From Streptomyces sp. ITFR-16 (GTDB lineage Bacteria > Actinomycetota > Actinomycetes > Streptomycetales > Streptomycetaceae): a DNA stretch of 64,000 bases. Position 1 is the stretch's first letter. Each line of letters begins with the position of its first letter. Shown here piece by piece: positions 7,733 to 18,752 of the stretch. The stretch is from NCBI RefSeq assembly GCF_031844705.1, contig NZ_CP134609.1, forward strand, positions 1,798,001-1,862,000, given 5' to 3'. Position numbers and translations under genes: made by a program. Under the pieces are notes generated by a model. It saw only the letters and a list, made by a program, of their open reading frames with translations. It had not been told where the DNA came from and searched no databases.

Positions 7733-9503
7733 AGGAGTAGGCCTTGATCCCGGGGCTGACGCTCAGGTCCAGGCGGGCCTGGCGGGCGTCCTTGTCGTCC
7801 ACCAGGCGGTACAGGGTGGGCGCGCCCTCGACCTGGACGGTCCTGGTCTCCTTGCCGTTGACCCTGACCGTTACCTGTCCGGTGCCCGCGAGGACCACGT
7901 TGACGTTCTTCGCGCGGTAGTTGAGCCCGATCCGCGCGTCGGCGCCGGCGGTGAAGTGCTCGTAGCCCGCCGTCCAGGTGCCGCCGATACCGATGCCGTT
8001 CACGGGGAGCGCGGCGGGCAGACGGTAGGTCTTGGCCCTGTCGTCCTCCAGGGGGTCACCGGTGTAGTTCCGGATGCGGAGGTTGCTGAGGTAGGTCTCC
8101 GGGGTGCGGTCCTTCGTGAGTGCGTCGTCGGACTGGGTGGTCCTCGGCGGCAGGGCGACGGCGGGGTCGGCCTGCTTGAGGAGGTCGCGGATGAGGTCCT
8201 CGGTCTGGGCGTACTTGCCCTCGCCGAACTTGAAGTACCGCACCGTGCCGTCGGCGTCGATGAGGTACTTGGCCGGCCAGAACCGGTTGCGGTAGTTGTC
8301 CCAGGTGGTCAGCTTGTTGTCGAGGGCGACCGGGTAGTTGATGCCCATCTTCCTGGTCTGGGAGGCGACGTTCCCGGCGTCCTTCTCGAAGGCGAACTCG
8401 GGTGAGTGCACGCCGATGATCTCCAGCCCGGCGTCCTTGTAGGTCCGGTTCCACTCCTTGATGTGCGGCAGACTGCGCTGGCAGTTGATGCAGGAGTAGG
8501 TCCAGAAGTCGATCAGGACCACCTTGCCGCGCAGGGCCTTCAGGTCGACGGGCTGCCCGCCCGGGGTGTTGAGCCACTTGGAGATGCCCTCGATGGCCGG
8601 TGCCTTGCCGCAGGAGCGGAGCGCGTCGGCCCCGTCCTCGCACTTGGCGAGTTCCTTGTTGGAGTTGTCGTAGAGGCCCGAGAGCTGCTGGCGGGCGGCG
8701 TCGCTGTCCTCGACCTTGCGCTGGGCGGCGGCGGTGTAGTTCGGCAGGGCCCGCTGGATGGCGTCGGTGACGTCGAAGGCCAGGGCGCAGGCGAGGACGA
8801 TCATCAGGACGCCCGCGGCGATGCGCAGCTTGCGGGCGCGGGTACGGAAGGCGGCGACGCGTTCGGAGACCCTGCGCCCGGCGAGCGCGAAGACGAGCAG
8901 CGGGACGGCCGTGCCGATGGCGAAGGAGAGGGTGAGCGCGACGACGTCCGTACTGATCCTGCCGCGCGCCCCGGCGACCGTGATGGCGGCCAGGACCGGG
9001 CCTGCGCAGGGGACGTACAGCAGTCCGAGCCCCAGGCCGAGGACGAACGCGCTGCCCTCCTTGTTGACCTGGCGCTGGGGGATGCGGGCGAAGGGCTTCT
9101 CCAGAAGGCTCTCGACACGGGGGAAGATCAGACCCAGGCCGATCATCACCAGCAGGGCGAGTCCGACGTAGCGGAGGATGTCCTCCGGCAGGCCGAGGGC
9201 CGAGATGAGGGTGACGCCGAGCAGGGTGAAGAAGCTGAAGCTGAGGACGAGGCCCAGGACCACCGCGTAGGGCCGCCGGTTGCGCAGGCGCGTGGGCGCG
9301 GGCCGCTCCGGCGCCACGAGGGTGGTGCCGGAACCGGCCTCCGGTGCGCCTGCCCCCTCCACCGGCCCGGCCCGGCCGCCTGCGGGTGGCGTGTCCGTCC
9401 CGGGGCCGCCGGCGAGGAACACGACCGGCAGCACCGGCAGGATGCACGGGGACACGGCGGTGATCAGCCCGCCGAGCAGGCCGATCAGGATCAACGTAAG
9501 CAT
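7719..9503 (-). CDS. DipZ: CcdA membrane domain fused to thioredoxin-like domain
   Basis: 594 aa. An N-terminal CcdA/DsbD-like domain with about six membrane segments carries the paired redox cysteines SPCILPVLP (near residue 20) and VPCAGPVL (near 170). A periplasm-type TlpA/redoxin domain follows (about 300-450) with the active site SCINCQRS. The last 130 residues are a beta-rich, carbohydrate-binding-module-like domain, as in M. tuberculosis DipZ. It should relay electrons from cytoplasmic thioredoxin across the membrane to extracytoplasmic thiols or cytochrome c maturation. The start follows GGAGGG with good spacing. It is convergent with tsaD. Confidence 0.9.
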   Translation of the reverse strand: MLTLILIGLLGGLITAVSPCILPVLPVVFLAGGPGTDTPPAGGRAGPVEGAGAPEAGSGTTLVAPERPAPTRLRNRRPYAVVLGLVLSFSFFTLLGVTLISALGLPEDILRYVGLALLVMIGLGLIFPRVESLLEKPFARIPQRQVNKEGSAFVLGLGLGLLYVPCAGPVLAAITVAGARGRISTDVVALTLSFAIGTAVPLLVFALAGRRVSERVAAFRTRARKLRIAAGVLMIVLACALAFDVTDAIQRALPNYTAAAQRKVEDSDAARQQLSGLYDNSNKELAKCEDGADALRSCGKAPAIEGISKWLNTPGGQPVDLKALRGKVVLIDFWTYSCINCQRSLPHIKEWNRTYKDAGLEIIGVHSPEFAFEKDAGNVASQTRKMGINYPVALDNKLTTWDNYRNRFWPAKYLIDADGTVRYFKFGEGKYAQTEDLIRDLLKQADPAVALPPRTTQSDDALTKDRTPETYLSNLRIRNYTGDPLEDDRAKTYRLPAALPVNGIGIGGTWTAGYEHFTAGADARIGLNYRAKNVNVVLAGTGQVTVRVNGKETRTVQVEGAPTLYRLVDDKDARQARLDLSVSPGIKAYSFTFG

Positions 9504-9593
9504 GGCGGTCGCCCTCCGGTACGAAGACCGGCGTGCCCGCCCTCCGTACCTCTTATTCGAAGGCGGCGACCCGCGGGATTGGTCCGGGCGGGG

Positions 9594-10013
9594 TCAGACC
9601 GCGGCCAGGGACACCTCGGTCGACTTGATCAGGGCGACGACGGGCGTTCCGGAGGCGAGGCCCAGGTCGCTGACGGCGTCCTTGGTGATGGCTGCGGTCA
9701 GTTCGCCGCCCTCGACGGCGACCTTGACGCCGGCCATCGCGCCGCCGGTCACCACATCCGTGACGGTGCCCGGGATCTGGTTGCGGATGCTCAGGCCCTC
9801 GACGGGGCCGGTGGCCAGGGACACTTCGGTGGACTTCACCAGGGTGCGCACGGGGGACCCCTCGGCGAGCCCCAGATCCTTGACCGCTTCGAGGGTGATG
9901 GCGGCCGTGATGTCCTGCCCGCCGGCCAGGCGCACCTTCACGGTGGCCATGACCTCGCCCGGGGTGACGGCCGTGACGGTGCCGGGGATCTGGTTACGGA
10001 TGCTCAGGCTCAT
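9594..10013 (-). CDS. Di-Mop/TOBE molybdate-binding protein
   Basis: 139 aa made of two tandem TOBE (Mop) domains of about 68 residues. Each starts SIRNQIPGTVT (residues 4 and 75) and ends KSTEVSLA, so the gene is an internal duplication. Mop proteins bind molybdate or tungstate oxyanions as oligomers and buffer cytoplasmic molybdenum. The chosen ATG (10013) gives exactly two complete domains; an in-frame extension upstream is low-complexity. It is 18-22 kb from the modA/modBC genes but fits the molybdenum theme of the window. Confidence 0.9.
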   Translation of the reverse strand: MSLSIRNQIPGTVTAVTPGEVMATVKVRLAGGQDITAAITLEAVKDLGLAEGSPVRTLVKSTEVSLATGPVEGLSIRNQIPGTVTDVVTGGAMAGVKVAVEGGELTAAITKDAVSDLGLASGTPVVALIKSTEVSLAAV

Positions 10014-10167
10014 GGAACGGTGCCTCGAATTCGTGGGGAAATGCCAGGTATCTCCTGGTCCGCCCTGCCACTCTAGACACCCTGGCCCCGGCTGTCCGGA
10101 CGCCCGTCGCAGACGCGAGCCCGATCCGGGGTCAGGGCCGGCAGAGGCTGCCGAAGTGCGCAATCCG

Positions 10168-11079
10168 TCACCCGGGCACGGTGCCCGTCCAGGGCCCGGA
10201 GCCGGTCCCGGCCCCCGTCCTGGCGCAGTCCACGGCCAGCCGCAGACTCTCGGCGACCGCGCCGGGGATGTCGACGACCGGGAACAGCGTGTGCCGTACG
10301 GTCCTCTCGGCGTCGAGGACCAGGATCAGGCGCTTGTGGCGCAGCCGGCCCGCACCCCGGAACACCGGCAGCCCGAGGGCGGCCGCCAGTTGGTGCGAGG
10401 CATCGGAGAGCAGGAGGTGGGGCACCTCCTCGGACCGGGCGAACTCCACCTGCTCGTGGACGAGTTGGGTACTGATGCCGCGTACGGCCACGCCCGCCCG
10501 CCGGAAGTCGGGCCAGGCGTCCTTGAAGAGCCGGTTCTCCAGGGTGCAGCCGTCGGCGCCGGGGATCGGCGGATCGCCCCACGGGATGCCCGTGCCAGGG
10601 TATGTGAACAGCACGGTGGCGGCGGCGTCCGGCGGGACCAGGGCGGGATCGGCGCCCAGGGTCCCGGGCAGGGCCAGGCCGTCGGGCAGCCGGGTGCCGG
10701 CCAGGGCGTGCACCCGGGCGTGTTCGGCACTGTCGCCCTCGGCCGTGGCGGTGAGGCTTCCGTCGCCCAGCACCCAGCGGTCGCCCCAGTCCTGCATCGC
10801 GACGAGCAGCGGGAGCAGCGCGGACCCGGCGTCGGTCAGCAGGTACTCGTAGCGCACCGGGCGCCGCTGGTAGAGGCTGCGGCGCAGCACCCCGGCCGCG
10901 ACGAGGCGGCCCAGACGCTCCGTCAGGACGTTGCGGGACAGGCCGAGCCCGGCGGCCAGCGCGTCGAAACGGACGTGGCCGCGCGCGATTTCCCGCAGCA
11001 CCAGCACGTTCCACCAGTCCCCGAGGACCACGGCCGCCTGGGCGATGCCGCAGGTCTCGTCGGCGTTGTGCATCTTCAT
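10168..11079 (-). CDS. HxlR-type regulator fused to a peroxiredoxin-like domain
   Basis: 303 aa. Residues 1-102 are an HxlR winged helix (C10 in DETCGIAQA, then VLGDWWNVLVLREIARG, SRNVLTERLGRLVAAGVL). Residues about 130-300 are AhpC/BCP-like, with FTYPGTG and C178 in DGCTLENRLF at the peroxidatic position. A DNA-binding domain tied to a thiol-peroxidase fold suggests a one-protein redox switch; that role is inference. The ATG at 11079 has TACTAT six nt upstream, so the mRNA is probably leaderless. It is divergent from an enolase paralogue with a 103-nt shared promoter region. Confidence 0.85.
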   Translation of the reverse strand: MKMHNADETCGIAQAAVVLGDWWNVLVLREIARGHVRFDALAAGLGLSRNVLTERLGRLVAAGVLRRSLYQRRPVRYEYLLTDAGSALLPLLVAMQDWGDRWVLGDGSLTATAEGDSAEHARVHALAGTRLPDGLALPGTLGADPALVPPDAAATVLFTYPGTGIPWGDPPIPGADGCTLENRLFKDAWPDFRRAGVAVRGISTQLVHEQVEFARSEEVPHLLLSDASHQLAAALGLPVFRGAGRLRHKRLILVLDAERTVRHTLFPVVDIPGAVAESLRLAVDCARTGAGTGSGPWTGTVPG

Positions 11080-11092
11080 GCGCCCATAGTAG

Positions 11093-12472
<1,380 letters not shown>

Positions 12473-12482
12473 CGGGCGGGCC

Positions 12483-13178
12483 TCAGTCGGCGGTGCCGGG
12501 CTTGACGCCCCACACGTAGACGGGATCCTCCAGGGCCAGCAGGTCCCACAGCTTCGCGGCGTCGTCCACGGTCAGGTTGACGCAGCCCGCCGAGCCGCCG
12601 CCGTCGTACAGGTCCCCCGGGTGGCCGTGGAGGGCCTGGCCGCCGTCGAAGAACTGGGAGTACGGCATGGGGGCATTGTCGTAGATGGTCGAGACGTGGT
12701 CGCGGTCGCGCCAGTAGACCGCGTGCCGGCCGGGGCGGGTCTCCTGCGCGTCGCGACCGGTGCGGATGGGCACCGGCCCGAAGACGACGCGCTTGCCGGT
12801 CTGCACCCACAGCAGCTGCCGGTCCATGTCGACGCAGGTCATCCGGGAGGACTCGACGGGGCAGCGGCCTGCCGCGTTGGGATCGGGCGTCGCCTCGACG
12901 ACGAGCACGGTGCGGTACGTGGCGAGGTCGGCGAAGCCGTCCGCGTGGGGCCGGTCGTTCGCGGTCTGGAAGGACCGGATGGCCCGGCAGTCCTCCGGTG
13001 ACTGGCGGCCGTCCACGGGCCGGCCCAGATGTTTCTCCAGCTGACGCTGGTAGGGACCGGCCGGTGCGGTGCACTCCGTGTCGGCCGGCGGCACGGCCGC
13101 GGCGGGAGCAGCTGTGCACAGCAGTGCCGTGACCGCTGCTGCGGCCACGGCACCGGTGGTACGGATGGGGCGACGCAC
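12483..13178 (-). CDS. Secreted L,D-transpeptidase (YkuD)
   Basis: 231 aa. A Sec signal peptide covers residues 1-28 (RRPIRTTGAV...APAAA). A short peptidoglycan-binding-like region follows (about 35-85), then a YkuD domain with HGHPGD and the catalytic motif SAGCVNLTVDDA. These enzymes make 3-3 cross-links in peptidoglycan or attach proteins to it. The GTG at 13178 follows AGGAGG by 7-8 nt and starts directly before the arginine-rich signal peptide. The 3' end is convergent with enolase at a 10-nt distance. It lies downstream of a surface-protein gene but is separated from it by two hairpins. Confidence 0.9.
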   Translation of the reverse strand: MRRPIRTTGAVAAAAVTALLCTAAPAAAVPPADTECTAPAGPYQRQLEKHLGRPVDGRQSPEDCRAIRSFQTANDRPHADGFADLATYRTVLVVEATPDPNAAGRCPVESSRMTCVDMDRQLLWVQTGKRVVFGPVPIRTGRDAQETRPGRHAVYWRDRDHVSTIYDNAPMPYSQFFDGGQALHGHPGDLYDGGGSAGCVNLTVDDAAKLWDLLALEDPVYVWGVKPGTAD

Positions 13179-13241
13179 GACGGGACCTCCTGGGCGGATC
13201 AGCGCTTCACGGGCTCTGTGCGCCAGTCGACCAGGCTCCGG

Positions 13242-13269
13242 CCCGGCCGCCCACTGGTGGGCGGCCGGG
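13242..13269 (-). terminator. Strong GC hairpin
   Basis: Two perfect 13-nt arms around TG, 37 nt beyond the stop of the surface-protein gene and upstream of the L,D-transpeptidase. There is no clear U-run, as is common in Streptomyces terminators. Confidence 0.6.
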
Positions 13270-13288
13270 TGAGTGAGTGCGCCCGGGG

Positions 13289-13305
13289 CGCCCCCCTTCG
13301 GGGCG
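13289..13305 (-). terminator. Short hairpin abutting the surface-protein stop
   Basis: Arms CGCCCC and GGGGCG with a 5-nt loop, directly after the TAA of the minus-strand gene. With the 13242-13269 hairpin it forms a tandem terminator-like region. Confidence 0.5.
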
Positions 13306-15120
13306 TTACTTGCAGTCCTTGCCCTTGCAGGGCTCACCGCGCTGGTTGTCCAGCTCGACGGTGACACCCTGCGAACTGTTCGCCTCCGTCACCTCGAACG
13401 GTCCCGAGACAGGGTTGGCGGGCAGCACGTAGCCCTCCGGGACGGCCGTCTCGCGCAGGTAGTACGCGCCCAGCGGGAGGTCGTCGAAGACGCATTCACC
13501 CGCCTCGTCGGTGGAGCACCCCGGGTCGGCCGGCGTGTCCGGGTCCGTCCCGGCCGTCTGGAGCCCCGGTACGCCGTTGGTCTCCCGCCACAGCTCGAAA
13601 ACCGCCCCGGCCAGCGGCCGCCCGTTCTTCGCGTCCGTCTTCTCCAGGGTCAGCGAACCGGTCACCGGCGGCACCGGCTCCTTGGTATTGGCGGCCGCCA
13701 CCTGGACGCCCGCGTCCGCGTTGTCCTCGGTGAGCGTCAGCGGTCCGAACACCGCCGGGTCAGGGAGCTCGTACCCGTCCGGCGCCTCCGTTTCGCGCCA
13801 GTAGTAGGTGCCCAGGGCCGTGGTCCGCGCGCACACGCCCGTCGACGGCGTCGTGCACGTCGTCACCAGCGTGTCCGGGTCGGTCCCCGTCGTCTGCAGA
13901 CCCGGCACGTTGTTGGTCTCGCGCCACAGCTCGAAGTCCGCGCCTGCCAGCGGGGCGCCGGAGTCCGAGTCCGTCTTGAGGACGCGCACCTCACCGGTCA
14001 CGGGCTGCGGGCCGGCGCAGTCCGGGAGGTCGCCGTTGAAGGGGTAGGCGTGGAACTCCTGCCCGCCGCCCCCGGTCGCGGAGCTGGTGTGGGTGACCGA
14101 GCCGGTGGTGAAGAACCTGCCGTTGACCCCGGGGAGGGTCACCGTGGTCATGGAGGACTGCTCCCCCATCAGGAGGCTGCCCTGGAACTGCCCGGTGCCC
14201 GTGAGGCCCACGCTGGTGGCGTCCGGGAAGTTCCAGAGGAGGCGGTCGCGGTAGGAATTCAGCGGGTCGGTCGCGTCGTCGATCCCGCCGCTGTAGGTGT
14301 TGATCGTGCGGTCGGCGCCGATGACGTTGACCAGGATCGTCGCACCGGCGGGGATGTCCGCGAAGACGATCCCCTGCTGGGCGCCGGTGGCGGTGGCCAG
14401 GTCGAAGTCGACGTTGAAGACCTGGAGGGCGGAGGTCCCGTCGCCGGTGAAGAGCGTCCGGGTGCCCTGGTTGACCGCCGTGCCCGTGGGGGTGCGGAGC
14501 GCACCGCCGGGGCGCGCGTAGCACTGGCTGGCCGCAGTGAGCTGGTCGCGCAGCGCCGTGTAGGGGGCAGCGGCGGCCGGGTCCTGGACGGGCGTCCCGG
14601 CGATCGTACCGGTCTGCGTCCCGGCGTACCGTACGACTCCCTGCTCGCCGGCGATGCCGCCTGTCGTGTCGAGGGTCTGGCCGCCGGCGATCGTCACGTC
14701 CCCGCCGGTGGTCAGGAAGTCGGCCCCATTGGGCGGCGGGACGCGGGAGCCGACGCCGACGATCCCGAGGTTGTACGAACCGCTCGCGCCCGGGTCCTTG
14801 TTCTGGTCGAAGTCGTCGAGCACCACCACACGGCCCTCGGCCTCGGCCGCCCTGCCGCGTACGAGGAAGTCGTCACCGACAAAGATGTTGATCGCGTTGT
14901 CCCGGCCGGCGAGGGGCCCGTTGTTGATCCCTGGGAACGGGTCGGGGCAGGCGCCCGGCACGCACGGGCCGAGGCCGCCCGGTAGAGGGGCCGCGGTGGC
15001 CGGGGCGGCACCGAGGCCGAGGGTGAAGGCGGGGACGACGGTCGCGAGCACGGCGCAGGCCGCCCCGGTGGTGCGGGCGCGTGCACGCAGCCGGGCGAGG
15101 CGTTGGGTGAGAGGTCTCAT
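13306..15120 (-). CDS. Choice-of-anchor-A surface protein with two SpaA domains
   Basis: 604 aa. A signal peptide (about 1-45, ending APATAAP) is followed by a choice-of-anchor-A/ice-binding-type beta domain (about 50-380; [21 protein letters not shown]). Two SpaA/prealbumin-like domains follow (about 395-490 and 500-595). The two repeats share [19 protein letters not shown], so they are a duplication. No LPxTG sortase motif or C-terminal membrane helix is present; the protein ends CKGKDCK. It should be secreted or held by other means. The ATG at 15120 follows AGGA with 8-nt spacing. It probably acts at the cell surface; function unknown. Confidence 0.85.
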   Translation of the reverse strand: MRPLTQRLARLRARARTTGAACAVLATVVPAFTLGLGAAPATAAPLPGGLGPCVPGACPDPFPGINNGPLAGRDNAINIFVGDDFLVRGRAAEAEGRVVVLDDFDQNKDPGASGSYNLGIVGVGSRVPPPNGADFLTTGGDVTIAGGQTLDTTGGIAGEQGVVRYAGTQTGTIAGTPVQDPAAAAPYTALRDQLTAASQCYARPGGALRTPTGTAVNQGTRTLFTGDGTSALQVFNVDFDLATATGAQQGIVFADIPAGATILVNVIGADRTINTYSGGIDDATDPLNSYRDRLLWNFPDATSVGLTGTGQFQGSLLMGEQSSMTTVTLPGVNGRFFTTGSVTHTSSATGGGGQEFHAYPFNGDLPDCAGPQPVTGEVRVLKTDSDSGAPLAGADFELWRETNNVPGLQTTGTDPDTLVTTCTTPSTGVCARTTALGTYYWRETEAPDGYELPDPAVFGPLTLTEDNADAGVQVAAANTKEPVPPVTGSLTLEKTDAKNGRPLAGAVFELWRETNGVPGLQTAGTDPDTPADPGCSTDEAGECVFDDLPLGAYYLRETAVPEGYVLPANPVSGPFEVTEANSSQGVTVELDNQRGEPCKGKDCK

Positions 15121-15207
15121 AGCCAGCATCCTGGGCAGCGGCGGCGCACCGGCCCGGGGCCGACACGTGCCGTTGCGCCTTCCAGGCTCCAACCCCACCC
15201 GTACGGA

Positions 15208-15240
15208 CCGGCAAGGGCCGGGGCGTCCGGCCCTTGCCGG
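15208..15240. repeat. 14-bp perfect inverted repeat in a divergent promoter region
   Basis: Arms 15208-15221 (CCGGCAAGGGCCGG) and 15227-15240 are exact complements with a GGCGT loop. It ends 29 nt before the tetR ATG and lies upstream of both divergent genes, so termination is unlikely. It may be an operator or 5' UTR hairpin. Confidence 0.7.
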
Positions 15241-15269
15241 GAAACTATGAATGGTGCTTCACTTCTTTC

Positions 15270-15890
15270 ATGGCCTACCGCAAGACCCCAGCCGAAATCC
15301 AGCGCCTCTCATCGGCCCGCGAGCATCTCGTCGCCCGGGCGACCGAGGTCGTCGCCGAAGTGGGCTGGTCACAGGCGTCCGTGACCGCCGTCGCCGACGC
15401 CGCCGGCATCGCGGCCGGCTCGGTCTACCAGCACTTCCCGTCGAAGGCCGCCCTCGCCGTCGAGGTCTTCCGGCGTGCGGCGGGACACGAGGTGGACGTC
15501 CTCGCCTCCGTGCTGACCGGGCCCGGGAGCCCGGTCGAGCGGCTCACCGACGGCGTACGGGTCTTCGCCGGGCGCGCGCTGGAGAACCGCGGCCTGGCCT
15601 ACGCGCTGCTCGCCGCCCCGGCCGAACCCGCCGTCGGCGGCGAACGCCTCGCCTTCCGCCGCCGCTACCGCGCGCTGTTCGCCGAGGTGGTCCGTGAGGG
15701 CATGGCGCAGGGACTGCTTCCGCCGCAGAACGGGGACATCACCGCAGCGGCCCTCACCGGCGCGGTCGGCGAGGTCCTCGTGGCGCCGCTGGGCGCCCCG
15801 GAGGAGAACGACACCGACGGGCTGCTCGCCGAGCTGACCGCCATGGCCCTGCGCTGCGCCGGCGCCGCCTCGCCGTCGCCCCGCCCCTGA
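15270..15890 (+). CDS. TetR-family transcriptional regulator
   Basis: 206 aa. An N-terminal TetR HTH (about 15-65; VTAVADAAGIAAGSVYQHFPSKAAL) is followed by a helical ligand-binding domain. The ATG at 15270 is chosen because it starts MAYRKTPAEIQR, a normal distance from the HTH; longer in-frame extensions look unnatural. The gene ends 40 nt before an AidB-like acyl-CoA dehydrogenase in the same direction and probably regulates it. A TGAA-N6-TTCA dyad (15247-15260) just before the start is a possible autoregulatory site. Confidence 0.9.
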   Translation: MAYRKTPAEIQRLSSAREHLVARATEVVAEVGWSQASVTAVADAAGIAAGSVYQHFPSKAALAVEVFRRAAGHEVDVLASVLTGPGSPVERLTDGVRVFAGRALENRGLAYALLAAPAEPAVGGERLAFRRRYRALFAEVVREGMAQGLLPPQNGDITAAALTGAVGEVLVAPLGAPEENDTDGLLAELTAMALRCAGAASPSPRP

Positions 15891-15930
15891 TCCGTCTCCG
15901 CCGATCCCTCTCCGCCCAGGAAGGCCCGCC

Positions 15931-17589
15931 ATGTCCGCGAACCCCGCACCGCACAGCCACCCCGCCGCGACGACCCACGAGGTGACGAACCAGCCGCCGC
16001 CGCTGACCGGGCACGACGTCGCCGACGACCCGGTGCTGATCGAGGGCGTGTGCCGCGAGGGCGCGGACTGGTATCTGGACGACCTGCACCGGCTGGGGCG
16101 GCGCGCGGGCAGTGCGGAGGCGCAGCGCTGGGCGGACGAGGCCAACCGGCACGAGCCGAGGCTGCGCACCCACGACCGCTACGGACACCGCATCGACGAG
16201 GTCGAGTTCCACCCCGCCTACCACTGCCTCATGGACGTGGCGATCAGCGAGGGGCTCGGCGGCGCCCCCTGGGCGGACCCCCGGCCCGGCGCGCATGTGG
16301 CGCGCGCGGCCGGCTTCATGGTGTGGAGCGGCACGGAGGCGGGCCACGGCTGTCCCGTCTCCATGACGTACGCGGTGGTGCCCGCCCTGCGGCACGCCCC
16401 CGAGCTCGCCAAGACCTACGAACCCCTGCTGACGAGCCGGGTGTACGAGGCCGGCCTGCGCACGCCCGCCGAGAAGCCGGGGCTGCTCGCGGGGATGGGC
16501 ATGACGGAGAAGCAGGGCGGCACCGACGTGCGCGCCAACACGACCACCGCCGCCGAGCAGCCGGACGGCACCTGGCGGCTGCGCGGGCACAAGTGGTTCA
16601 CCAGCGCCCCGATGAACGACCTCTTCCTCGTGCTCGCGCAGGCGCCGGCCGGTCTCTCCTGTTTCCTGGTCCCCCGGGTGCTGCCCGACGGCAGCCGCAA
16701 CACGTTCCGTATCCAGCGGCTCAAGGACAAGCTCGGCAACCGCTCCAACGCCAGCAGCGAGCCCGAGTTCGACGACACCGTGGCCTGGCTCGTCGGGGAC
16801 GAGGGCCGGGGCGTGCGGACCATCATCGACATGGTCACGATGACCCGGCTGGACTGCGTCCTCGGTTCCGCCGCGGGCACCCGCGCCGCGCTCGCCCAGG
16901 CGGCCCACCATGTGCGCCACCGTGCCGTGTTCGGCGCCAGGCTCATCGACCAGCCCCTGATGCGCAACGTCATCGCCGATCTGGCCCTGGAGTCCGAGGC
17001 GGCGACCACCCTGGCCCTGCGGCTGGCCGGGGCCGCGGACCGCGCCCAGCACGGTGACCCGCGGGAGCGCGCCTTCCTCCGGCTCGCCACGGCGGCCGGC
17101 AAGTACTGGGTGTGCAAGCGCCAGCCCGCCGCCGTCGCCGAGGCCCTGGAGTGCCTGGGCGGCAACGGGTACGACGAGGAGTCCGGGATGCCGAGGCTCT
17201 ACCGCGAGGCCCCGCTCAACGGCATCTGGGAGGGCTCCGGCAACGTCAACGCCCTCGATCTGCTGCGGGCCCTGGCGCGTGAACCGGAGTCGCTCCAGGC
17301 GCTGAGCGCCGAGATCGAGGCCGCCACCGGAGCCGACGCCCGGCTGGATGCGGCCTGGCGGGAGCTGCGGGGCGAACTGGTCCTGACCGATGACGCCCCG
17401 GTCCGCGCCCGGCGCGTCATCGAGCGCACGGCACTCGTGCTCCAGGGCTCGCTGCTGGTACGCCACGCACCGGCCGCCGTCGCGGACGCGTTCTGCGCCT
17501 CGCGACTGGCCGGGGACCGGGGGCTGGCCTTCGGCACGCTGCCGGCCGGGACGGACTTCGACGGGCTGCTCGAACGCCTCCCGGTGTGA
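15931..17589 (+). CDS. AidB-like acyl-CoA dehydrogenase
   Basis: 552 aa, longer than catabolic acyl-CoA dehydrogenases (about 380 aa) and matching the AidB size. Motifs include MGMTEKQGGTDVR, the RGHKWFTSAP flavin region, VTMTRLDCVLGSA, VFGARLIDQPL and ECLGGNGYDEESGMPRLYRE. AidB is an FAD protein of the alkylation-damage response that binds DNA and may protect it; the natural reaction is unsettled. ATG 15931 is preceded by AGGAAGG. It follows a tetR gene, which suggests inducible expression. Alternative: a degradative long-form acyl-CoA dehydrogenase. Confidence 0.85.
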   Translation: MSANPAPHSHPAATTHEVTNQPPPLTGHDVADDPVLIEGVCREGADWYLDDLHRLGRRAGSAEAQRWADEANRHEPRLRTHDRYGHRIDEVEFHPAYHCLMDVAISEGLGGAPWADPRPGAHVARAAGFMVWSGTEAGHGCPVSMTYAVVPALRHAPELAKTYEPLLTSRVYEAGLRTPAEKPGLLAGMGMTEKQGGTDVRANTTTAAEQPDGTWRLRGHKWFTSAPMNDLFLVLAQAPAGLSCFLVPRVLPDGSRNTFRIQRLKDKLGNRSNASSEPEFDDTVAWLVGDEGRGVRTIIDMVTMTRLDCVLGSAAGTRAALAQAAHHVRHRAVFGARLIDQPLMRNVIADLALESEAATTLALRLAGAADRAQHGDPRERAFLRLATAAGKYWVCKRQPAAVAEALECLGGNGYDEESGMPRLYREAPLNGIWEGSGNVNALDLLRALAREPESLQALSAEIEAATGADARLDAAWRELRGELVLTDDAPVRARRVIERTALVLQGSLLVRHAPAAVADAFCASRLAGDRGLAFGTLPAGTDFDGLLERLPV

Positions 17590-17659
17590 CCGCCGGCTCC
17601 ATCCCTTACGGTCCCGTGACGTGCCGTCCGATGTGCGGCGGTACGGCGCCCGCGCGGCC

Positions 17660-17672
17660 TAGCGTGGGCGGT
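17660..17672 (+). promoter_or_regulatory. Leaderless-type -10 before the epimerase
   Basis: TAGCGT at 17660-17665 lies 7 nt before the ATG at 17673, so transcription would start at or next to the start codon. No ribosome site is visible. The -35 is not clear. Confidence 0.5.
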
Positions 17673-18752
17673 ATGCGTGTACTGGTCACCGGCGGCGCCG
17701 GATTCATCGGTTCGGAGATCGTCCGGGCCCTCGTCTCCTCGGGGCACGAGGCGGTGGTGCTCGACGCCCTGCTGCCCTCGGCGCACGGCGGCGCGCCGGG
17801 CCGGACCGGCGCCGGGGGCGGCGACGGGCTGATCGTGGCGGACGTGCGGGACCGGGACGCGGTGGAGCGCGCGCTGCGCGGGATCGACGCGGTGTGCCAC
17901 CAGGCGGCGATGGTCGGCCTCGGCAAGGACTTCGCGGACGCCCCGGACTACGTGGGGTGCAACGACCTCGGTACGGCGGTGCTGCTGGCCGCCATGGCCT
18001 CGGCCGGGGTGCGGTCCCTGGTGCTCGCCGGTTCGATGGTGGTCTACGGCGAGGGCCGGTACGACTGTCCCCGCCACGGCCGGGTCCGGCCCGGTCCGCG
18101 CGCGGAGGCCGACCTCGCCGCGGGGCGGTTCGAGCCGCGCTGCCCGGACTGCGGGGCCGAACTCGCGCCGGGGCTGGTCGCGGAGGACGCCCCGGCCGAT
18201 CCGCGCAATGTGTACGCGGCGACCAAGCTCGCCCAGGAGCACCTCGCGTCGTCCTGGGCGCGGGCGACCGGCGGCAGCGCGCTCTCTCTGCGCTACCACA
18301 ACGTGTACGGGCCGGGGATGCCGCGCGACACCCCGTACGCCGGGGTCGCCTCCTTCTTCCGGTCGGCGCTGGCCCGGGGCGAGGCGCCGCGCGTCTTCGA
18401 GGACGGCGGCCAGCGGCGCGACTTCGTCCATGTGCGGGACGTGGCGGCCGCGAACGCGGTGGCGCTGGAGGCGGTCGCGGGGCGTGGCCCCGGCGGCTTC
18501 GCCGCGTACAACACCGGGAGCGGGGACCCGCACACCATCGGGGAAATGGCCGCGGCCCTGGCCGGGGCGCACGGCGGGCCGGCGCCGGTGGTCACCGGTG
18601 AGTACCGCCTCGGGGACGTACGCCATGTCACCGCCGACTCGCGGCGGCTGCGCGAGGAGCTGGGGTGGGCGCCGGCGGTGGGGTTCGCCGAGGGAATGGC
18701 CGGGTTCGCGGCGGCGCCACTGCGGGAGACGGCCGCCGCCCTGCCCGCCTAG
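17673..18752 (+). CDS. NAD-dependent epimerase/dehydratase (extended SDR)
   Basis: 359 aa. A Rossmann fold starts at residue 1 with VLVTGGAGFIGSEIV (GxxGxxG). The active-site YxxxK is in VYAATKLAQEHL, and LRYHNVYGPGMP and DFVHVRDVAAANA are typical of UDP-sugar 4-epimerases and dehydratases. An inserted pair of CxxC-like cysteines (CPDCGAE, near residue 155) is unusual and could form a small metal-binding loop. It is probably a nucleotide-sugar enzyme; substrate unknown. Its TAG stop is the first three bases of a MITE-like repeat. Confidence 0.9.
   Translation: MRVLVTGGAGFIGSEIVRALVSSGHEAVVLDALLPSAHGGAPGRTGAGGGDGLIVADVRDRDAVERALRGIDAVCHQAAMVGLGKDFADAPDYVGCNDLGTAVLLAAMASAGVRSLVLAGSMVVYGEGRYDCPRHGRVRPGPRAEADLAAGRFEPRCPDCGAELAPGLVAEDAPADPRNVYAATKLAQEHLASSWARATGGSALSLRYHNVYGPGMPRDTPYAGVASFFRSALARGEAPRVFEDGGQRRDFVHVRDVAAANAVALEAVAGRGPGGFAAYNTGSGDPHTIGEMAAALAGAHGGPAPVVTGEYRLGDVRHVTADSRRLREELGWAPAVGFAEGMAGFAAAPLRETAAALPA

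Noticed and set aside
10014..10163. N-terminal extension of the di-Mop protein
   Set aside because: The upstream codons are low complexity, and the Mop repeat starts exactly after ATG 10013.
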